From the NCBI RefSeq assembly GCF_003172955.1, contig NZ_QGKR01000195.1, positions 39,632-103,631 of the forward strand: DNA of 64,000 bases. Reading direction: 5' to 3'. Below are positions 56,112-64,000 of the stretch, piece after piece. This DNA is from Micromonospora acroterricola (GTDB lineage: Bacteria; Actinomycetota; Actinomycetes; Mycobacteriales; Micromonosporaceae). A program made the position numbers and the translations under genes. The notes under the pieces are model-generated. The model worked only from the letters and a program-made list of their open reading frames with translations, was not told the origin of the DNA and searched no databases. The stretch's first letter is position 1; each line of letters opens with the position of its first letter.

Positions 56112-57083
56112 ATGAACCACGCGATCCGCGCCGAGGGCCTGGTGCGGCGTTTCGGCGCCACCACCGCCCTCGCCGGAGTTGACCTGGCGGTCCCGACCGG
56201 GACCGTCTTCGGCCTGCTCGGGCCGAACGGCGCCGGCAAGACCACCGCCGTGCGGGTGCTCGCCACCCTGCTGCGCGCCGACGAGGGGCACGCCACGGTC
56301 GGCGGCTTCGACGTCGTCCGCGACGCACACCGGGTCCGTCAGCTGATCGGCCTGACCGGCCAGTACGCCTCGGTCGACGAGACCCTGACCGGCGCGGAAA
56401 ACCTGCTGCTGATCGGGCGCCTGCTCGGGCTGAGCAGGGCCGACGCCAAGCGGCGCGCCCGTCAACTGCTCGCCGACTTCCAGCTCAGCGACGCCGCCGA
56501 CCGGGCCGCCAAGACCTTCTCCGGCGGCATGCGGCGCCGGCTGGACCTCGCCGCCAGCCTGGTCGGCCGGCCGCAGGTGCTCTTCCTCGACGAGCCCACC
56601 ACCGGCCTGGACCCGCGCAGCCGCAACGACCTGTGGGACATCGTCCGTGCCCTGGTCTCCGACGGGGTGACGGTGCTGCTCACCACCCAGTACCTGGAGG
56701 AGGCCGACCAGCTCGCCGGTGAGATCGCGGTGGTCGACCACGGCCGGGTGATCGCGCAGGGCACGCCGGAGGAGCTGAAGGCCAAGACCGGAGGTCAGAC
56801 CCTGACCGTGCGGCCGGCCGACCTCGTCGACCTGGGCACCGTGACCGCCATCGCCGCCGAGGTGTCCGGCGCGACGCCCGAGGTGGCCCAGAACGCGGTC
56901 ACCGTCGCGGTGAACGACCCCGGTGTGCTGCCCGCGGTGGTGAGCCGCCTCGACGCGGCCGAGATCGCGGTCGCCGAGCTGGCGCTGCGCGGCGCCAGCC
57001 TGGACGAGGTCTTCCTCTCCCTCACCGGCCACCGTGCCGAGGACGCCCCTGCCGACACCGACCTGGAAAGGACTCCGGCATGA
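56112..57083 (+). CDS. DrrA-type ABC exporter ATPase
   Basis: A 323-residue ATPase of the daunorubicin-resistance subfamily. GLVRRFGATTALAGVDLAV, Walker A GPNGAGKTTAVRVLATLLR, the DrrA-type GLTGQYASVDETLTGAENL, signature FSGGMRRRLDLAASL, Walker B LFLDEPTTGLDPRSR, and the C-terminal GASLDEVFLSLTGHRAED typical of DrrA. AGGAG lies before ATG 56112. It overlaps the permease gene by ATGA. It exports a hydrophobic compound; substrate unknown. Confidence 0.93.
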   Translation: MNHAIRAEGLVRRFGATTALAGVDLAVPTGTVFGLLGPNGAGKTTAVRVLATLLRADEGHATVGGFDVVRDAHRVRQLIGLTGQYASVDETLTGAENLLLIGRLLGLSRADAKRRARQLLADFQLSDAADRAAKTFSGGMRRRLDLAASLVGRPQVLFLDEPTTGLDPRSRNDLWDIVRALVSDGVTVLLTTQYLEEADQLAGEIAVVDHGRVIAQGTPEELKAKTGGQTLTVRPADLVDLGTVTAIAAEVSGATPEVAQNAVTVAVNDPGVLPAVVSRLDAAEIAVAELALRGASLDEVFLSLTGHRAEDAPADTDLERTPA

Positions 57084-57889
57084 CCGCCGCGACCCTCACG
57101 CCCGCGTTGACGCCGACCCGCCGGCTCAGCCCCGCCGCCGGGCTGCGGCACACCTTCACGCTCGCCTGGCGCAGCCTGGTGCAGATCAAGCACAACCCGA
57201 TGGAGCTGCTCGACCTGAGCATCCAGCCGGTGATGTTCGTGCTGCTGTTCACCTACGTCTTCGGCACCGCCATCGCCGGCTCGTCCGGTGAGTACCTGAC
57301 CTTCATGCTGCCCGGCATCATGGTGCAGAACGCGCTCTTCGCCACGATGACGACCGGGTTCGGGCTGAACAACGACCTCACCAAGGGGGTCTTCGACCGG
57401 CTCCGGGCGCTGCCCATCGCCCGGTGGGCGCCCCTGGCCGGCCGCATCCTCGCCGACACCGTCAAGCAGGCCTGGTCGATCGCGCTGCTGCTGGGCGTCG
57501 GCTCGATCCTGGGTTTCCGGGTCGGCAACGGGCTGCTCGGGGTGGTCGGGGCGTTCGCGCTGCTGCTGGCGTTCACGCTGGCCGCGTCGTGGATCTCGGT
57601 GCTGGTCGGCGTGCTGGTGAGCGAGCCGGACAAGGTGCAGATCTTCGGCTTCATGGTGATCTTCCCGCTGACCTTCACCAGCAACATCTTCGTGCCCACC
57701 GACCGGATGCCCGGCTGGTTGCAGAACTGGGTGGAGGTCAACCCGGTGACCGTGGTGGCCGACGCGCTGCGCGGCCTCCTGGTCGGCGGGCCGGTGGCCG
57801 GCCCGGTGCTCCAGACGCTGCTCTGGGGCGCGGGCATCGCGGTGATCTTCGCGCCGCTGGCCGTACGGGGGCTCAAGCGTCGAGTGTGA
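57080..57889 (+). CDS. DrrB-type ABC-2 permease
   Basis: A 269-residue permease with six hydrophobic segments. HTFTLAWRSLVQIKHNPMEL, PVMFVLLFTYVFGTAIAG, then YLTFMLPGIMVQNALFATM, GVFDRLRALPIARWAPLAG and FTSNIFVPTDRMPGWLQNWV match the DrrB/ABC-2 family. It overlaps the ATPase gene by 4 bp, forming a complete exporter of two genes. No TetR or MarR regulator is adjacent. Confidence 0.93.
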   Translation: MTAATLTPALTPTRRLSPAAGLRHTFTLAWRSLVQIKHNPMELLDLSIQPVMFVLLFTYVFGTAIAGSSGEYLTFMLPGIMVQNALFATMTTGFGLNNDLTKGVFDRLRALPIARWAPLAGRILADTVKQAWSIALLLGVGSILGFRVGNGLLGVVGAFALLLAFTLAASWISVLVGVLVSEPDKVQIFGFMVIFPLTFTSNIFVPTDRMPGWLQNWVEVNPVTVVADALRGLLVGGPVAGPVLQTLLWGAGIAVIFAPLAVRGLKRRV

Positions 57890-57907
57890 ACCGCGGCGGC
57901 ACCGCGT

Positions 57908-58324
57908 TCACACCTCCGGCCGGTCGCCCTCGCGTGGCGGCTCACCGTCGCGGCGGCGCAGGTCGTCCTCGCGACGCCGCAGGTCTTCCTCCCACCGGCG
58001 GAAGAGCTCCTGGTCCTGCTGCTCGGCGCGATCCTGCACGGAGCGCAGGAACTCCGGGTCGTCGTCGGGGGCGACCGGCCGGCGCGGCGGTCGACCGGCG
58101 GAGCCGGTGCCGGACGGCCAGGCCTTGCGGGTGCCGGAGCCGGGCTGCCGGCCGGCGACGAACCAGGCGATCGACCCGACCAGCGGGAAGAAGAGGATGA
58201 TCAGCACCCACGCGATCCGGGGAAGGGCGCGGATCTGACCCTCCTCGGCGGAGAGGCAACTGATCAGCGCGCAGACGGCGAGGACGATCTGCGCCAGGAA
58301 GAGGAGGACGTACAGCCGGGCCAT
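57908..58324 (-). CDS. PLDc_N-domain membrane protein
   Basis: A 138-residue protein with two hydrophobic segments (about 3-23 and 37-58). ALPRIAWVLIILFFPLVGSI and WFVAGRQPG are the phospholipase-D-nuclease N-terminal domain signature; no PLD catalytic part is present. The charged cytoplasmic tail (RWEEDLRRREDDLRRRDG) is likely a short coiled coil. Its function is unknown, perhaps membrane-associated signalling. Confidence 0.85.
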   Translation of the reverse strand: MARLYVLLFLAQIVLAVCALISCLSAEEGQIRALPRIAWVLIILFFPLVGSIAWFVAGRQPGSGTRKAWPSGTGSAGRPPRRPVAPDDDPEFLRSVQDRAEQQDQELFRRWEEDLRRREDDLRRRDGEPPREGDRPEV

Positions 58325-58351
58325 GCACCCATCATGGCGCACCGCGTCCCG

Positions 58352-58681
58352 TCACCACAGTCCGCGAGCCACCAGCAGCACGCCCAGCAGCGCGAGCCCG
58401 ACGGTGGCCAGCGCGACCAGGGGCAGCGTCCGGCCGCCGACGCCTGCCGGCCCCGTGCCGGTGCCCCGGGGCCAGCAGAGCACGAGCGCCGCCCCCCAGA
58501 CCAGCACGACGACGCCGGCGATCAGCGCATCGGCCGGGTCGCCGGTCGACCCCAGCCGGACGGCCAGCGCGGTCACCAGGCTCAGCGCGAGCGCCGTACG
58601 CCGCCAGGCCAGCCGGGTCCGTTCCGGTTGCAGCCCCGGGTCGCGCCCGGCGCCCACCGGCCCGATCGAGCCGCCGGTCAC
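58352..58681 (-). CDS. DUF202 membrane protein
   Basis: A 109-residue protein. DPGLQPERTRLAWRRTALAL is the DUF202 signature, followed by three hydrophobic segments. GTG 58681 overlaps the stop of the next upstream gene in GTGA, so the two DUF202 proteins form an operon and may form a complex. Function unknown. Confidence 0.85.
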   Translation of the reverse strand: MTGGSIGPVGAGRDPGLQPERTRLAWRRTALALSLVTALAVRLGSTGDPADALIAGVVVLVWGAALVLCWPRGTGTGPAGVGGRTLPLVALATVGLALLGVLLVARGLW

Positions 58682-59070
58682 GACGCGCCGATGGCCCGGA
58701 CCAGCACCGCGACCACCAGCAGCACCGCGCCGGCTCCGACGGCGAGGGCGAGGACGGCGGGGAAGCGGGACGCGGGCAGCTCCTGACCGAGTCGGATGGC
58801 CCGTTCGATTCGCGCCCAGTGGTCCACCGCGCGGACCGCGACGGTGCCGCCCAGCAGCAGCAGCGCGACGGCGATCACCTCTCGCAGGTGGGACACGGGC
58901 AGCGGCGGCAGGAACTGCGCGGCGGCCAACCCTCCGCCGACCAGCGCCAGGCTGGTGCGCAGCCAGGCCAGGAAGGTCCGCTCGTTGGCCAGGGAGAAGC
59001 GGTAGTCCGGTGGCTCGCCGACCGAGCGCAGGTCCGCCGGGTCGAACCATCGCCTGATCGCCTCCCACAC
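58678..59070 (-). CDS. YidH-like DUF202 membrane protein
   Basis: A 130-residue protein. FDPADLRSVGEPPDYRFSLA, then NERTFLAWLRTSLALVGGG, is the YidH/DUF202 pattern; three hydrophobic segments follow (about 37-55, 63-83, 105-127). GTG 59070 is the chosen start. In bacteria YidH-type and YidG-type DUF202 proteins are often paired as here. It is divergent from a GNAT gene, 41 bp apart. Confidence 0.88.
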   Translation of the reverse strand: MWEAIRRWFDPADLRSVGEPPDYRFSLANERTFLAWLRTSLALVGGGLAAAQFLPPLPVSHLREVIAVALLLLGGTVAVRAVDHWARIERAIRLGQELPASRFPAVLALAVGAGAVLLVVAVLVRAIGAS

Positions 59071-59111
59071 GCTGCCGATTATCCGCTTCCCCTCCCGCTT
59101 AGCCTGGGCCC

Positions 59112-59909
59112 GTGACTGATCTCGACGTGATGACGCTGCGCACCGCCTACGACAACCAGCTCCGCCCGGAGATCCCCGACCCGGTCCCGGCCGGGGTGAC
59201 GGTGGAGCGGGACGGGCCGTTGGTCCGGATCATCGGGCTCGACGCCGGCGGGTTCCTCACCTACCGGGACCTCGGCGGGTTGACCGGCGACGCGCTGGAC
59301 GAGCTGATCGCCCGGCAGGTGGAGCTGTTCCGCGAGCGCCGTCAGTCGGTGGAGTGGAAGCTCAACGAGCACGACGAGCCGGCGGACCTGGCGGACCGGT
59401 TGCGCGCCGCCGGCTTCGTGGCGGAGGAGCGGGAGACCGTCGTGATCGGGCCGGTCGCGCCGCTGGCCGCCGCGCTGCCGGTCGTCCCCGAGGGGGTACG
59501 CCTGCGCGAGGTGACCTCCCGGACCGATCTGGAGCGGATCGCCGCCATGGAGGAGGAGGTCTGGCAGGAGGACCGCTCGCGCCTCGTCTGGGGGCTGGCC
59601 AAGGAGATCGACGCCGACGCGCACTCGATCACCGTGGTGGTGGCCGAGGCGGACGAGACGGTGGTGAGCGCCGGGTGGGTGCGCTTCCCGCGGAACACCG
59701 GCTTCGGCACCCTCTGGGGCGGTTCCACGCTGCCGCAGTGGCGCCGCAAGGGCATCTACCGGGCGCTGGTCACGTACCGGGCGCGGCTGGCCGACCAGCG
59801 CGGCCGGACGCTGTTGCAGGTCGACGCGTCCGAGGACAGCCGGCCGATCCTGCAGCGGCTCGGTCTCGTCCCGGTCACCACCACCACCCCGTACGTCTAC
59901 ACTCCGTGA
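59112..59909 (+). CDS. GNAT family N-acetyltransferase
   Basis: A 265-residue protein. The N-terminal 115 residues form a degenerate GNAT-like half (AGVTVERDGPLVRIIGLDAG). The C-terminal half has the acetyl-CoA site GGSTLPQWRRKGIYRALVTY and RTLLQVDASEDSRPILQRLG, ending TTTTPYVYTP. Similar double-GNAT proteins are common in actinobacteria. The stop overlaps a GTG that could start the next gene, so they are probably cotranscribed. Confidence 0.86.
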   Translation: MTDLDVMTLRTAYDNQLRPEIPDPVPAGVTVERDGPLVRIIGLDAGGFLTYRDLGGLTGDALDELIARQVELFRERRQSVEWKLNEHDEPADLADRLRAAGFVAEERETVVIGPVAPLAAALPVVPEGVRLREVTSRTDLERIAAMEEEVWQEDRSRLVWGLAKEIDADAHSITVVVAEADETVVSAGWVRFPRNTGFGTLWGGSTLPQWRRKGIYRALVTYRARLADQRGRTLLQVDASEDSRPILQRLGLVPVTTTTPYVYTP

Positions 59910-59911
59910 TC

Positions 59912-60316
59912 ATGGAGCGGTTGACGGACGAGGAACGGCTGACCCTCAAGACCGGTGCGTTCGGGGCCGTCTTCCTGGTTTCCAACGCCGACCCGGGCAT
60001 GCTCGGGGTGATCCGGGAGAGCGTCGCCGCGTCCGGCGCGTTGGCCGACGCCAGCGGGGTGGTCAAGGAGGCGTTGACCACGGGCCCGATGCCCCGGTTG
60101 CCCCGGGACTCGCAGTTGGAGATCGAGTCGGTGGTGCTGCCGGCGCTCGACCGGGCGGTGCGGATCCTGCGGGAGAAGTCACCGGCGGACGTGGACGCGT
60201 ACCGCTCGGTGGTGTTGACCGCGGCGGACCGGGTGGCCCGGGCGCACGACGGGGTGGCGCCGGCGGAGGCGGCGGTCATCGACCGGATCCGGGGTGCGCT
60301 GGCCGAGCCGGCCTGA
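59912..60316 (+). CDS. Conserved hypothetical protein
   Basis: A 134-residue soluble, mostly helical protein: MERLTDEERLTLKTGAFGAV, FLVSNADPGMLGVIRESVAA, then VDAYRSVVLTAADRVARAHD. No family is recognised by name. The start is ATG 59912, or GTG 59906 overlapping the GNAT stop in GTGA. Position suggests an operon with the GNAT. Confidence 0.75.
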   Translation: MERLTDEERLTLKTGAFGAVFLVSNADPGMLGVIRESVAASGALADASGVVKEALTTGPMPRLPRDSQLEIESVVLPALDRAVRILREKSPADVDAYRSVVLTAADRVARAHDGVAPAEAAVIDRIRGALAEPA

Positions 60317-60516
60317 CCGGGCCGGCCTCGCTGCCGGCGCCGGTGAGCTGTGTCACTCTGAGTGCCCCGGGAGCCGCAAGCTACTGGCAGGTAACATTGC
60401 GCCGTGGGAAACCGCACAGCACCCCGCGGTTGACCTGGCGTCGGCCGACGCGCGAGGCTGCGCCCGAGACCGGGCGAGCGAATCGCAACACCACACAGGA
60501 GGGTCGTCGAAGCGCG

Positions 60517-61296
60517 ATGAATATCGTCGTACTCGTCAAGCAGGTGCCTGATTCGGGCGCGGACCGCAACCTGCGCAATGACGACAACACCGTCGACCGC
60601 GGCTCGGCGAACAACGTGATCAACGAGATGGACGAGTACGCCATCGAGGAGGCGCTGAAGATCAAGGAGGCGCACGGTGGCGAGGTCACCATCCTGACCA
60701 TGGGTCCGGACCGGGCGACCGAGTCGATCCGCAAGGCGCTCTCCATGGGCCCGGACAAGGCCGTGCACGTGGTGGACGACGCCCTGCACGGCTCCTGCGC
60801 GGTGGCCACCTCGAAGGTGCTCGCCGCCGCGCTCGGCCAGCTCAACGCCGACCTGGTGATCTGCGGCGCGGAGTCGACCGACGGTCGGGTCCAGGTCATG
60901 CCGCACATGATCGCCGAGCGGCTCGGCGTCGCGGCGCTCACCGGCGCCCGCAAGCTCACCGTCGACGGCGCCACGCTGACCGTCGAGCGGCAGACCGAGG
61001 AGGGCTACGAGGTGGTCACCGCCGCCACCCCGGCCGTGGTCTCCGTCTGGGACACCATCAACGAGCCGCGCTACCCCTCCTTCAAGGGCATCATGGCCGC
61101 GAAGAAGAAGCCGGTGCAGACGCTCTCCCTGGCGGACCTCGGCGTCGCGCCGGCCGAGGTGGGCTTCGACGGCGCCACCAGCGCCGTGGTCGAGCACACC
61201 AAGCGCCCGCCACGCTCCGGCGGCACCAAGATCACTGACGAGGGCGAGGGCGGCGTCAAGCTGGTCGAGTTCCTCGCCACCGAGAAGTTCGTGTGA
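60517..61296 (+). CDS. etfB: Electron transfer flavoprotein subunit beta
   Basis: A 259-residue subunit binding AMP and taking electrons from acyl-CoA dehydrogenases to the quinone pool with EtfA. MNIVVLVKQVPDSGADRNLR, INEMDEYAIEEALKIKE, LTMGPDRATESIRKALSMG, VICGAESTDGRVQVMPHMIA and RYPSFKGIMAAKKKPVQTLS are the EtfB hallmarks. AGGAGGG lies 13 bases upstream. The etfA gene follows after 15 bp. Confidence 0.97.
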   Translation: MNIVVLVKQVPDSGADRNLRNDDNTVDRGSANNVINEMDEYAIEEALKIKEAHGGEVTILTMGPDRATESIRKALSMGPDKAVHVVDDALHGSCAVATSKVLAAALGQLNADLVICGAESTDGRVQVMPHMIAERLGVAALTGARKLTVDGATLTVERQTEEGYEVVTAATPAVVSVWDTINEPRYPSFKGIMAAKKKPVQTLSLADLGVAPAEVGFDGATSAVVEHTKRPPRSGGTKITDEGEGGVKLVEFLATEKFV

Positions 61297-61311
61297 GAGC
61301 GGGGTCTGGAC

Positions 61312-62271
61312 ATGTCTGAGGTTCTCGTCGTCGTCGAAGCCACCAAGGAATTCGGCGTCAAGAAGGTCACCCTGGAGATGCTCACCCTCGCCCGCGAGCT
61401 GGGCACCCCGAGCGCGGTGGTGCTCGGCGGCGCCGGCGCCGCCGAGGCGCTGAGCGCCAAGCTGGGCGAGTACGGCGCGGAGAAGATCTACGCCGCCGAG
61501 GGTGACGAGATCGACGGCTACCTGGTGGCCCCCAAGGCCACCGTGCTGGCCGAGCTGGTCCGGCGGGTGCAGCCGGCCGCCGTGCTGCTGGCGTCGGCCC
61601 AGGAGGGCAAGGAGATCGCCGCCCGGCTCGCCGTGAAGCTGGACAACGGCATCCTGACCGACGTCGTCGGCCTGGACGCCGACGGCACCGCGACCCAGGT
61701 CGCCTTCGCCGGCTCCACCATCGTCAAGGCCAAGGTCACCAGGGGCCTGCCGCTGGTCACCGTCCGACCGAACTCGGTCAACCCGAGCCCGGCGGCGGCC
61801 ACCCCGGCAATCGAGCAGCTCACGGTGTCGGTCACCGACACCGACAAGCTGGCGAAGGTCGTCGACCGGGTCGCCGAGCAGAAGGGCTCCCGCCCCGAGC
61901 TGACCGAGGCCGGCGTGGTCGTCTCCGGCGGTCGCGGCGTCGGCAACGCCGACAACTTCAAGCTGGTGGAGGAGCTGGCCGACCTGCTCGGTGGCGCCGT
62001 GGGCGCGTCCCGCGCGGCCGTCGACTCCGGCTTCTACCCGCACCAGTTCCAGGTGGGCCAGACCGGCAAGACGGTCTCCCCGCAGCTCTACGTCGCGCTC
62101 GGCATCTCCGGTGCCATCCAGCACCGCGCCGGCATGCAGACCTCGAAGACCATCGTCGCGGTCAACAAGGACGGCGAGGCGCCGATCTTCGAGCTGGCCG
62201 ACTTCGGCGTGGTGGGCGACCTGTTCAAGATCGTCCCGCAGGCCGCCGAGGAGATCCGCAAGCGCAAGTGA
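61312..62271 (+). CDS. etfA: Electron transfer flavoprotein subunit alpha
   Basis: A 319-residue FAD-binding partner of EtfB. The N-terminal domain begins [20 protein letters not shown]. The C-terminal FAD domain has [60 protein letters not shown] and [20 protein letters not shown], in line with the family. A strong terminator follows. The etfBA pair is often found before nifS/mnmA in actinobacteria, as here. Confidence 0.97.
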   Translation: MSEVLVVVEATKEFGVKKVTLEMLTLARELGTPSAVVLGGAGAAEALSAKLGEYGAEKIYAAEGDEIDGYLVAPKATVLAELVRRVQPAAVLLASAQEGKEIAARLAVKLDNGILTDVVGLDADGTATQVAFAGSTIVKAKVTRGLPLVTVRPNSVNPSPAAATPAIEQLTVSVTDTDKLAKVVDRVAEQKGSRPELTEAGVVVSGGRGVGNADNFKLVEELADLLGGAVGASRAAVDSGFYPHQFQVGQTGKTVSPQLYVALGISGAIQHRAGMQTSKTIVAVNKDGEAPIFELADFGVVGDLFKIVPQAAEEIRKRK

Positions 62272-62282
62272 CGCGGTACCGA

Positions 62283-62318
62283 CGAAGCCGCCGCCCGGAC
62301 CACCGGGCGGCGGCTTCG
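62283..62318 (+). terminator. Terminator after etfA
   Basis: Perfect 16-bp stem CGAAGCCGCCGCCCGG/CCGGGCGGCGGCTTCG with loop ACCA, then TGTCGTC. Confidence 0.88.
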
Positions 62319-62351
62319 TGTCGTCATGGCCCTTCCCGAGCGGGAAAGGGA

Positions 62352-62394
62352 GCTGATCGGCGGGCCGGGGAGCTGAGCCGGCCCGCCGATCAGC
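62352..62394 (-). terminator. Terminator of the anti-sigma remnant
   Basis: Perfect 17-bp arms GCTGATCGGCGGGCCGG/CCGGCCCGCCGATCAGC around a 9-nt loop. The stem overlaps the remnant's TGA at 62390-62392. Confidence 0.7.
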
Positions 62395-62766
62395 CCGTCA
62401 GGGTGCCCCTCGACAGGCTGTCGCCGCAGTGGCGGGTGTTGTTGCCGTACCGCTCGGCGGAGACGTCGACCACCGAGTAGGACCTCAGGTCGACATGGGG
62501 GGCAGGGGCAGCAGGGCGTCCGCGTCGGCACCGAGGGTGCCCACCGAGAACATCTGCATGGTCGTCGGGTTGATGAGCCAGACCTCGTAGTACCCCGGCA
62601 CGCGCGGGAGATTCGCCACGTGCGGATGTAGTTGGCCGTTCTGGAAAACTCGCGCGTCACCCGTGCCCACGACACCGATCGCCGCGGCGGCGCCCTTCCC
62701 GCCCCGGCTGTGCCAGGTAGAGCGCCGGTCGCGGGTTCCGGCCGTCAACGGGGTCCCCTCCGGCAT
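62390..62766 (-). pseudogene. RskA-type anti-sigma factor remnant, frameshifted
   Basis: The minus strand encodes the C-terminal part of an RskA-like anti-sigma domain: [20 protein letters not shown], then [20 protein letters not shown] and [17 protein letters not shown]. There a stop (TGA) follows a run of six C (near 62500). One base out of frame the family sequence resumes ([19 protein letters not shown], then THE tail [13 protein letters not shown]) to TGA at 62390-62392. The N-terminal zinc finger, transmembrane helix and any partner sigma gene are missing. It is therefore truncated and frameshifted; the shift itself could be a sequencing error in the C run. Confidence 0.65.
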
Positions 62767-62802
62767 TCGGCTCCCGACCTGACGGCCGTAGGCTGAACGG
62801 CG

Positions 62803-64000
62803 ATGGCTTACCTGGATCACGCGGCGACCACTCCGATGCTCGACGAGGCACTGGAGGCGTACGTCGCCACCGCCCGCGAGGTTGGCAACGCGTCCTCCCT
62901 GCACGCGTCGGGTCGCCGTGCCCGCCGCCGGGTGGAGGAGTCACGCGAGCGCGTGGCCGCGGTGCTGGGCGCCCGGCCGTCCGAGGTGATCTTCACCGGT
63001 GGCGGCACGGAGAGCGACAACCTCGCGGTCAAGGGCATCTTCTGGGCGCGGCGTGGCGGCGCCGCCGACCGCCGACGGGTCGTCTCCAGCGCCGTCGAGC
63101 ACCACGCGGTGCTGGACGCGGTCGACTGGCTGGCCCAGCACGAGGGAGCCGAGGTCGGCTGGCTGCCGGTGGACGCCGCCGGCCGGCTCGACCCGAGCGA
63201 CCTGCGCGCCGAGCTGTCCGCGCACGCCGACCGGGTGGCCGTGGTCACCGCGATGTGGGCGAACAACGAGGTGGGCACCATCCAGCCGGTGACCGAGCTG
63301 GCCGCCGTCGCCGCCGAGCACGGCGTGCCGTTCCACACCGACGCCATCCAGGCCGTGGGCCAGGTGCCGGTCGACTTCGCCGCCAGCGGGGTCGCCGCCC
63401 TGACCGTCACCGGGCACAAGCTGGGTGGCCCGACCGGGGTGGGCGCGTTGCTGCTCGCCCGGGACGTGGCGGCCACGCCGCTGCTGCACGGTGGCGGCCA
63501 GGAACGCGACGTCCGCTCGGGCACGCTGGACACCGCCGGCATCGTGGCCTTCGCGGTCGCCGTCGAGGCGGCGGTGAAGGGCCAGCAGGAGTACGCGGCC
63601 CGCGTGGCCGCGCTCCGCGACGACCTGATCGAGCGGCTCCGCCGCGCGGTCCCCGAGGTGGTCTACAACGGTGACCCCGTCGACCGGCTGCCCGGCAACG
63701 CGCACTTCTCCTTCCCGGGCTGCGAGGGCGACGCCCTGCTGCTCCTGCTCGACGCCCAGGGCATCGCCTGCTCGACGGGTTCGGCCTGCTCGGCCGGGGT
63801 GGCCCAGCCCTCGCACGTGCTGCTGGCGATGGGCGCCGACGACGACCGCGCCCGCTCCTCGCTGCGCTTCACCCTCGGCCACACCACCACCGAGGCCGAC
63901 ATCGACGCCCTGATCGCAGCCCTCCCGGCGGCCGTCGACCGAGCCCGCCGAGCCGCCGGGAGGGCTGCGATCAGGGCGTCGATGTCGGCCTCGGTGGTGG
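62803..64000 (+). CDS. Cysteine desulfurase (NifS/IscS family), 3' end not normal or not in window
   Basis: A PLP enzyme moving sulfur from cysteine to a protein Cys persulfide for Fe-S clusters and tRNA thiolation. [37 protein letters not shown], the PLP Lys in [19 protein letters not shown], and the active-site Cys in [16 protein letters not shown] are visible. After residue about 383 (VDRARRAAG) a normal enzyme would soon stop. Here the frame runs on through an inverted copy of its own 3' end to the window edge without a stop. The tail is probably not genuine coding sequence. Confidence 0.93.
   Translation, partial: MAYLDHAATTPMLDEALEAYVATAREVGNASSLHASGRRARRRVEESRERVAAVLGARPSEVIFTGGGTESDNLAVKGIFWARRGGAADRRRVVSSAVEHHAVLDAVDWLAQHEGAEVGWLPVDAAGRLDPSDLRAELSAHADRVAVVTAMWANNEVGTIQPVTELAAVAAEHGVPFHTDAIQAVGQVPVDFAASGVAALTVTGHKLGGPTGVGALLLARDVAATPLLHGGGQERDVRSGTLDTAGIVAFAVAVEAAVKGQQEYAARVAALRDDLIERLRRAVPEVVYNGDPVDRLPGNAHFSFPGCEGDALLLLLDAQGIACSTGSACSAGVAQPSHVLLAMGADDDRARSSLRFTLGHTTTEADIDALIAALPAAVDRARRAAGRAAIRASMSASVV
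63884..64000. repeat. 49-bp perfect inverted repeat at the window's right edge
   Basis: 63884-63932 is the exact reverse complement of 63952-64000, with a 19-bp spacer. The left arm is desulfurase coding sequence ([18 protein letters not shown] region). The right arm ends at the last base given, so the repeat may be longer. It may be a foldback assembly artefact or a true inverted duplication. Confidence 0.9.

Overview
The window is high-GC actinobacterial DNA and most resembles a Micromonosporaceae chromosome (Micromonospora or a close relative). Reasons: very high GC with G/C-ending codons, many GTG starts, GTGA/ATGA-coupled operons, a mycothiol-dependent-type enzyme, ECF sigma/anti-sigma pairs, DrrAB-type exporters, GT87 mannosyltransferase and paired lipoprotein L,D-transpeptidases. 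This is inference from gene content; no marker gene fixes the genus. Gene order looks chromosomal, with one small integrated remnant.

Layout. 0-2.6 kb: MOSC protein end, secreted expansin-like protein, GNAT, tRNA-Leu, peroxiredoxin. 2.7-5.5 kb: complete Co/Ni ECF transporter (CbiM, PDGLE protein, CbiQ, CbiO) behind a Nur-like palindrome. 5.5-11.6 kb: a divergent envelope copper/thiol locus. Leftward: ECF sigma factor, MauE-like protein, DsbA-like protein and a membrane protein. Rightward: zinc-finger anti-sigma, CopC-CopD fusion, YcnI. 11.7-18.2 kb: membrane protein, GT87, oligoribonuclease, tRNA-His, two paralogous L,D-transpeptidases, tRNA-Lys. 18.2-19.4 kb: a 1.2-kb remnant of an integrative element in the tRNA-Lys 3' end, bounded by a 43-bp direct repeat. 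19.4-22.6 kb: alpha/beta hydrolase, frameshifted XRE regulator, aldo/keto reductase.

23-34.8 kb: a secreted glycan-degradation locus. It holds a GH3 enzyme with an inserted fascin-like trefoil, a GH99-type enzyme, a ThuA-DUF1080-F5/8C protein and a GH95-like enzyme. The GH99 and GH95-like enzymes end in closely similar fascin-like trefoils. A 28-bp perfect palindrome of LacI-operator type precedes the GH3 gene. 35-41.5 kb: DnaJ-domain protein with an Arg/Glu repeat, YdeI and VOC proteins, DUF72, a GT1 glycosyltransferase, and a Clp-N/HTH protein under a doubled palindrome. 41.6-47.5 kb: CsoR-type box and DUF4396 membrane protein, GNAT, dicarboxylate symporter, NagZ-like GH3 divergent from a ROK regulator.

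47.5-64 kb: ABC exporters, ribokinase, paired DUF6232 proteins, enoyl-CoA hydratase, a TPP enzyme, DrrAB, paired DUF202 proteins, GNAT, EtfBA, a decayed RskA-type anti-sigma remnant, and a cysteine desulfurase whose 3' end runs into a 49-bp perfect inverted repeat at the window edge. No CRISPR array, rRNA, intact transposase or replication origin was seen.
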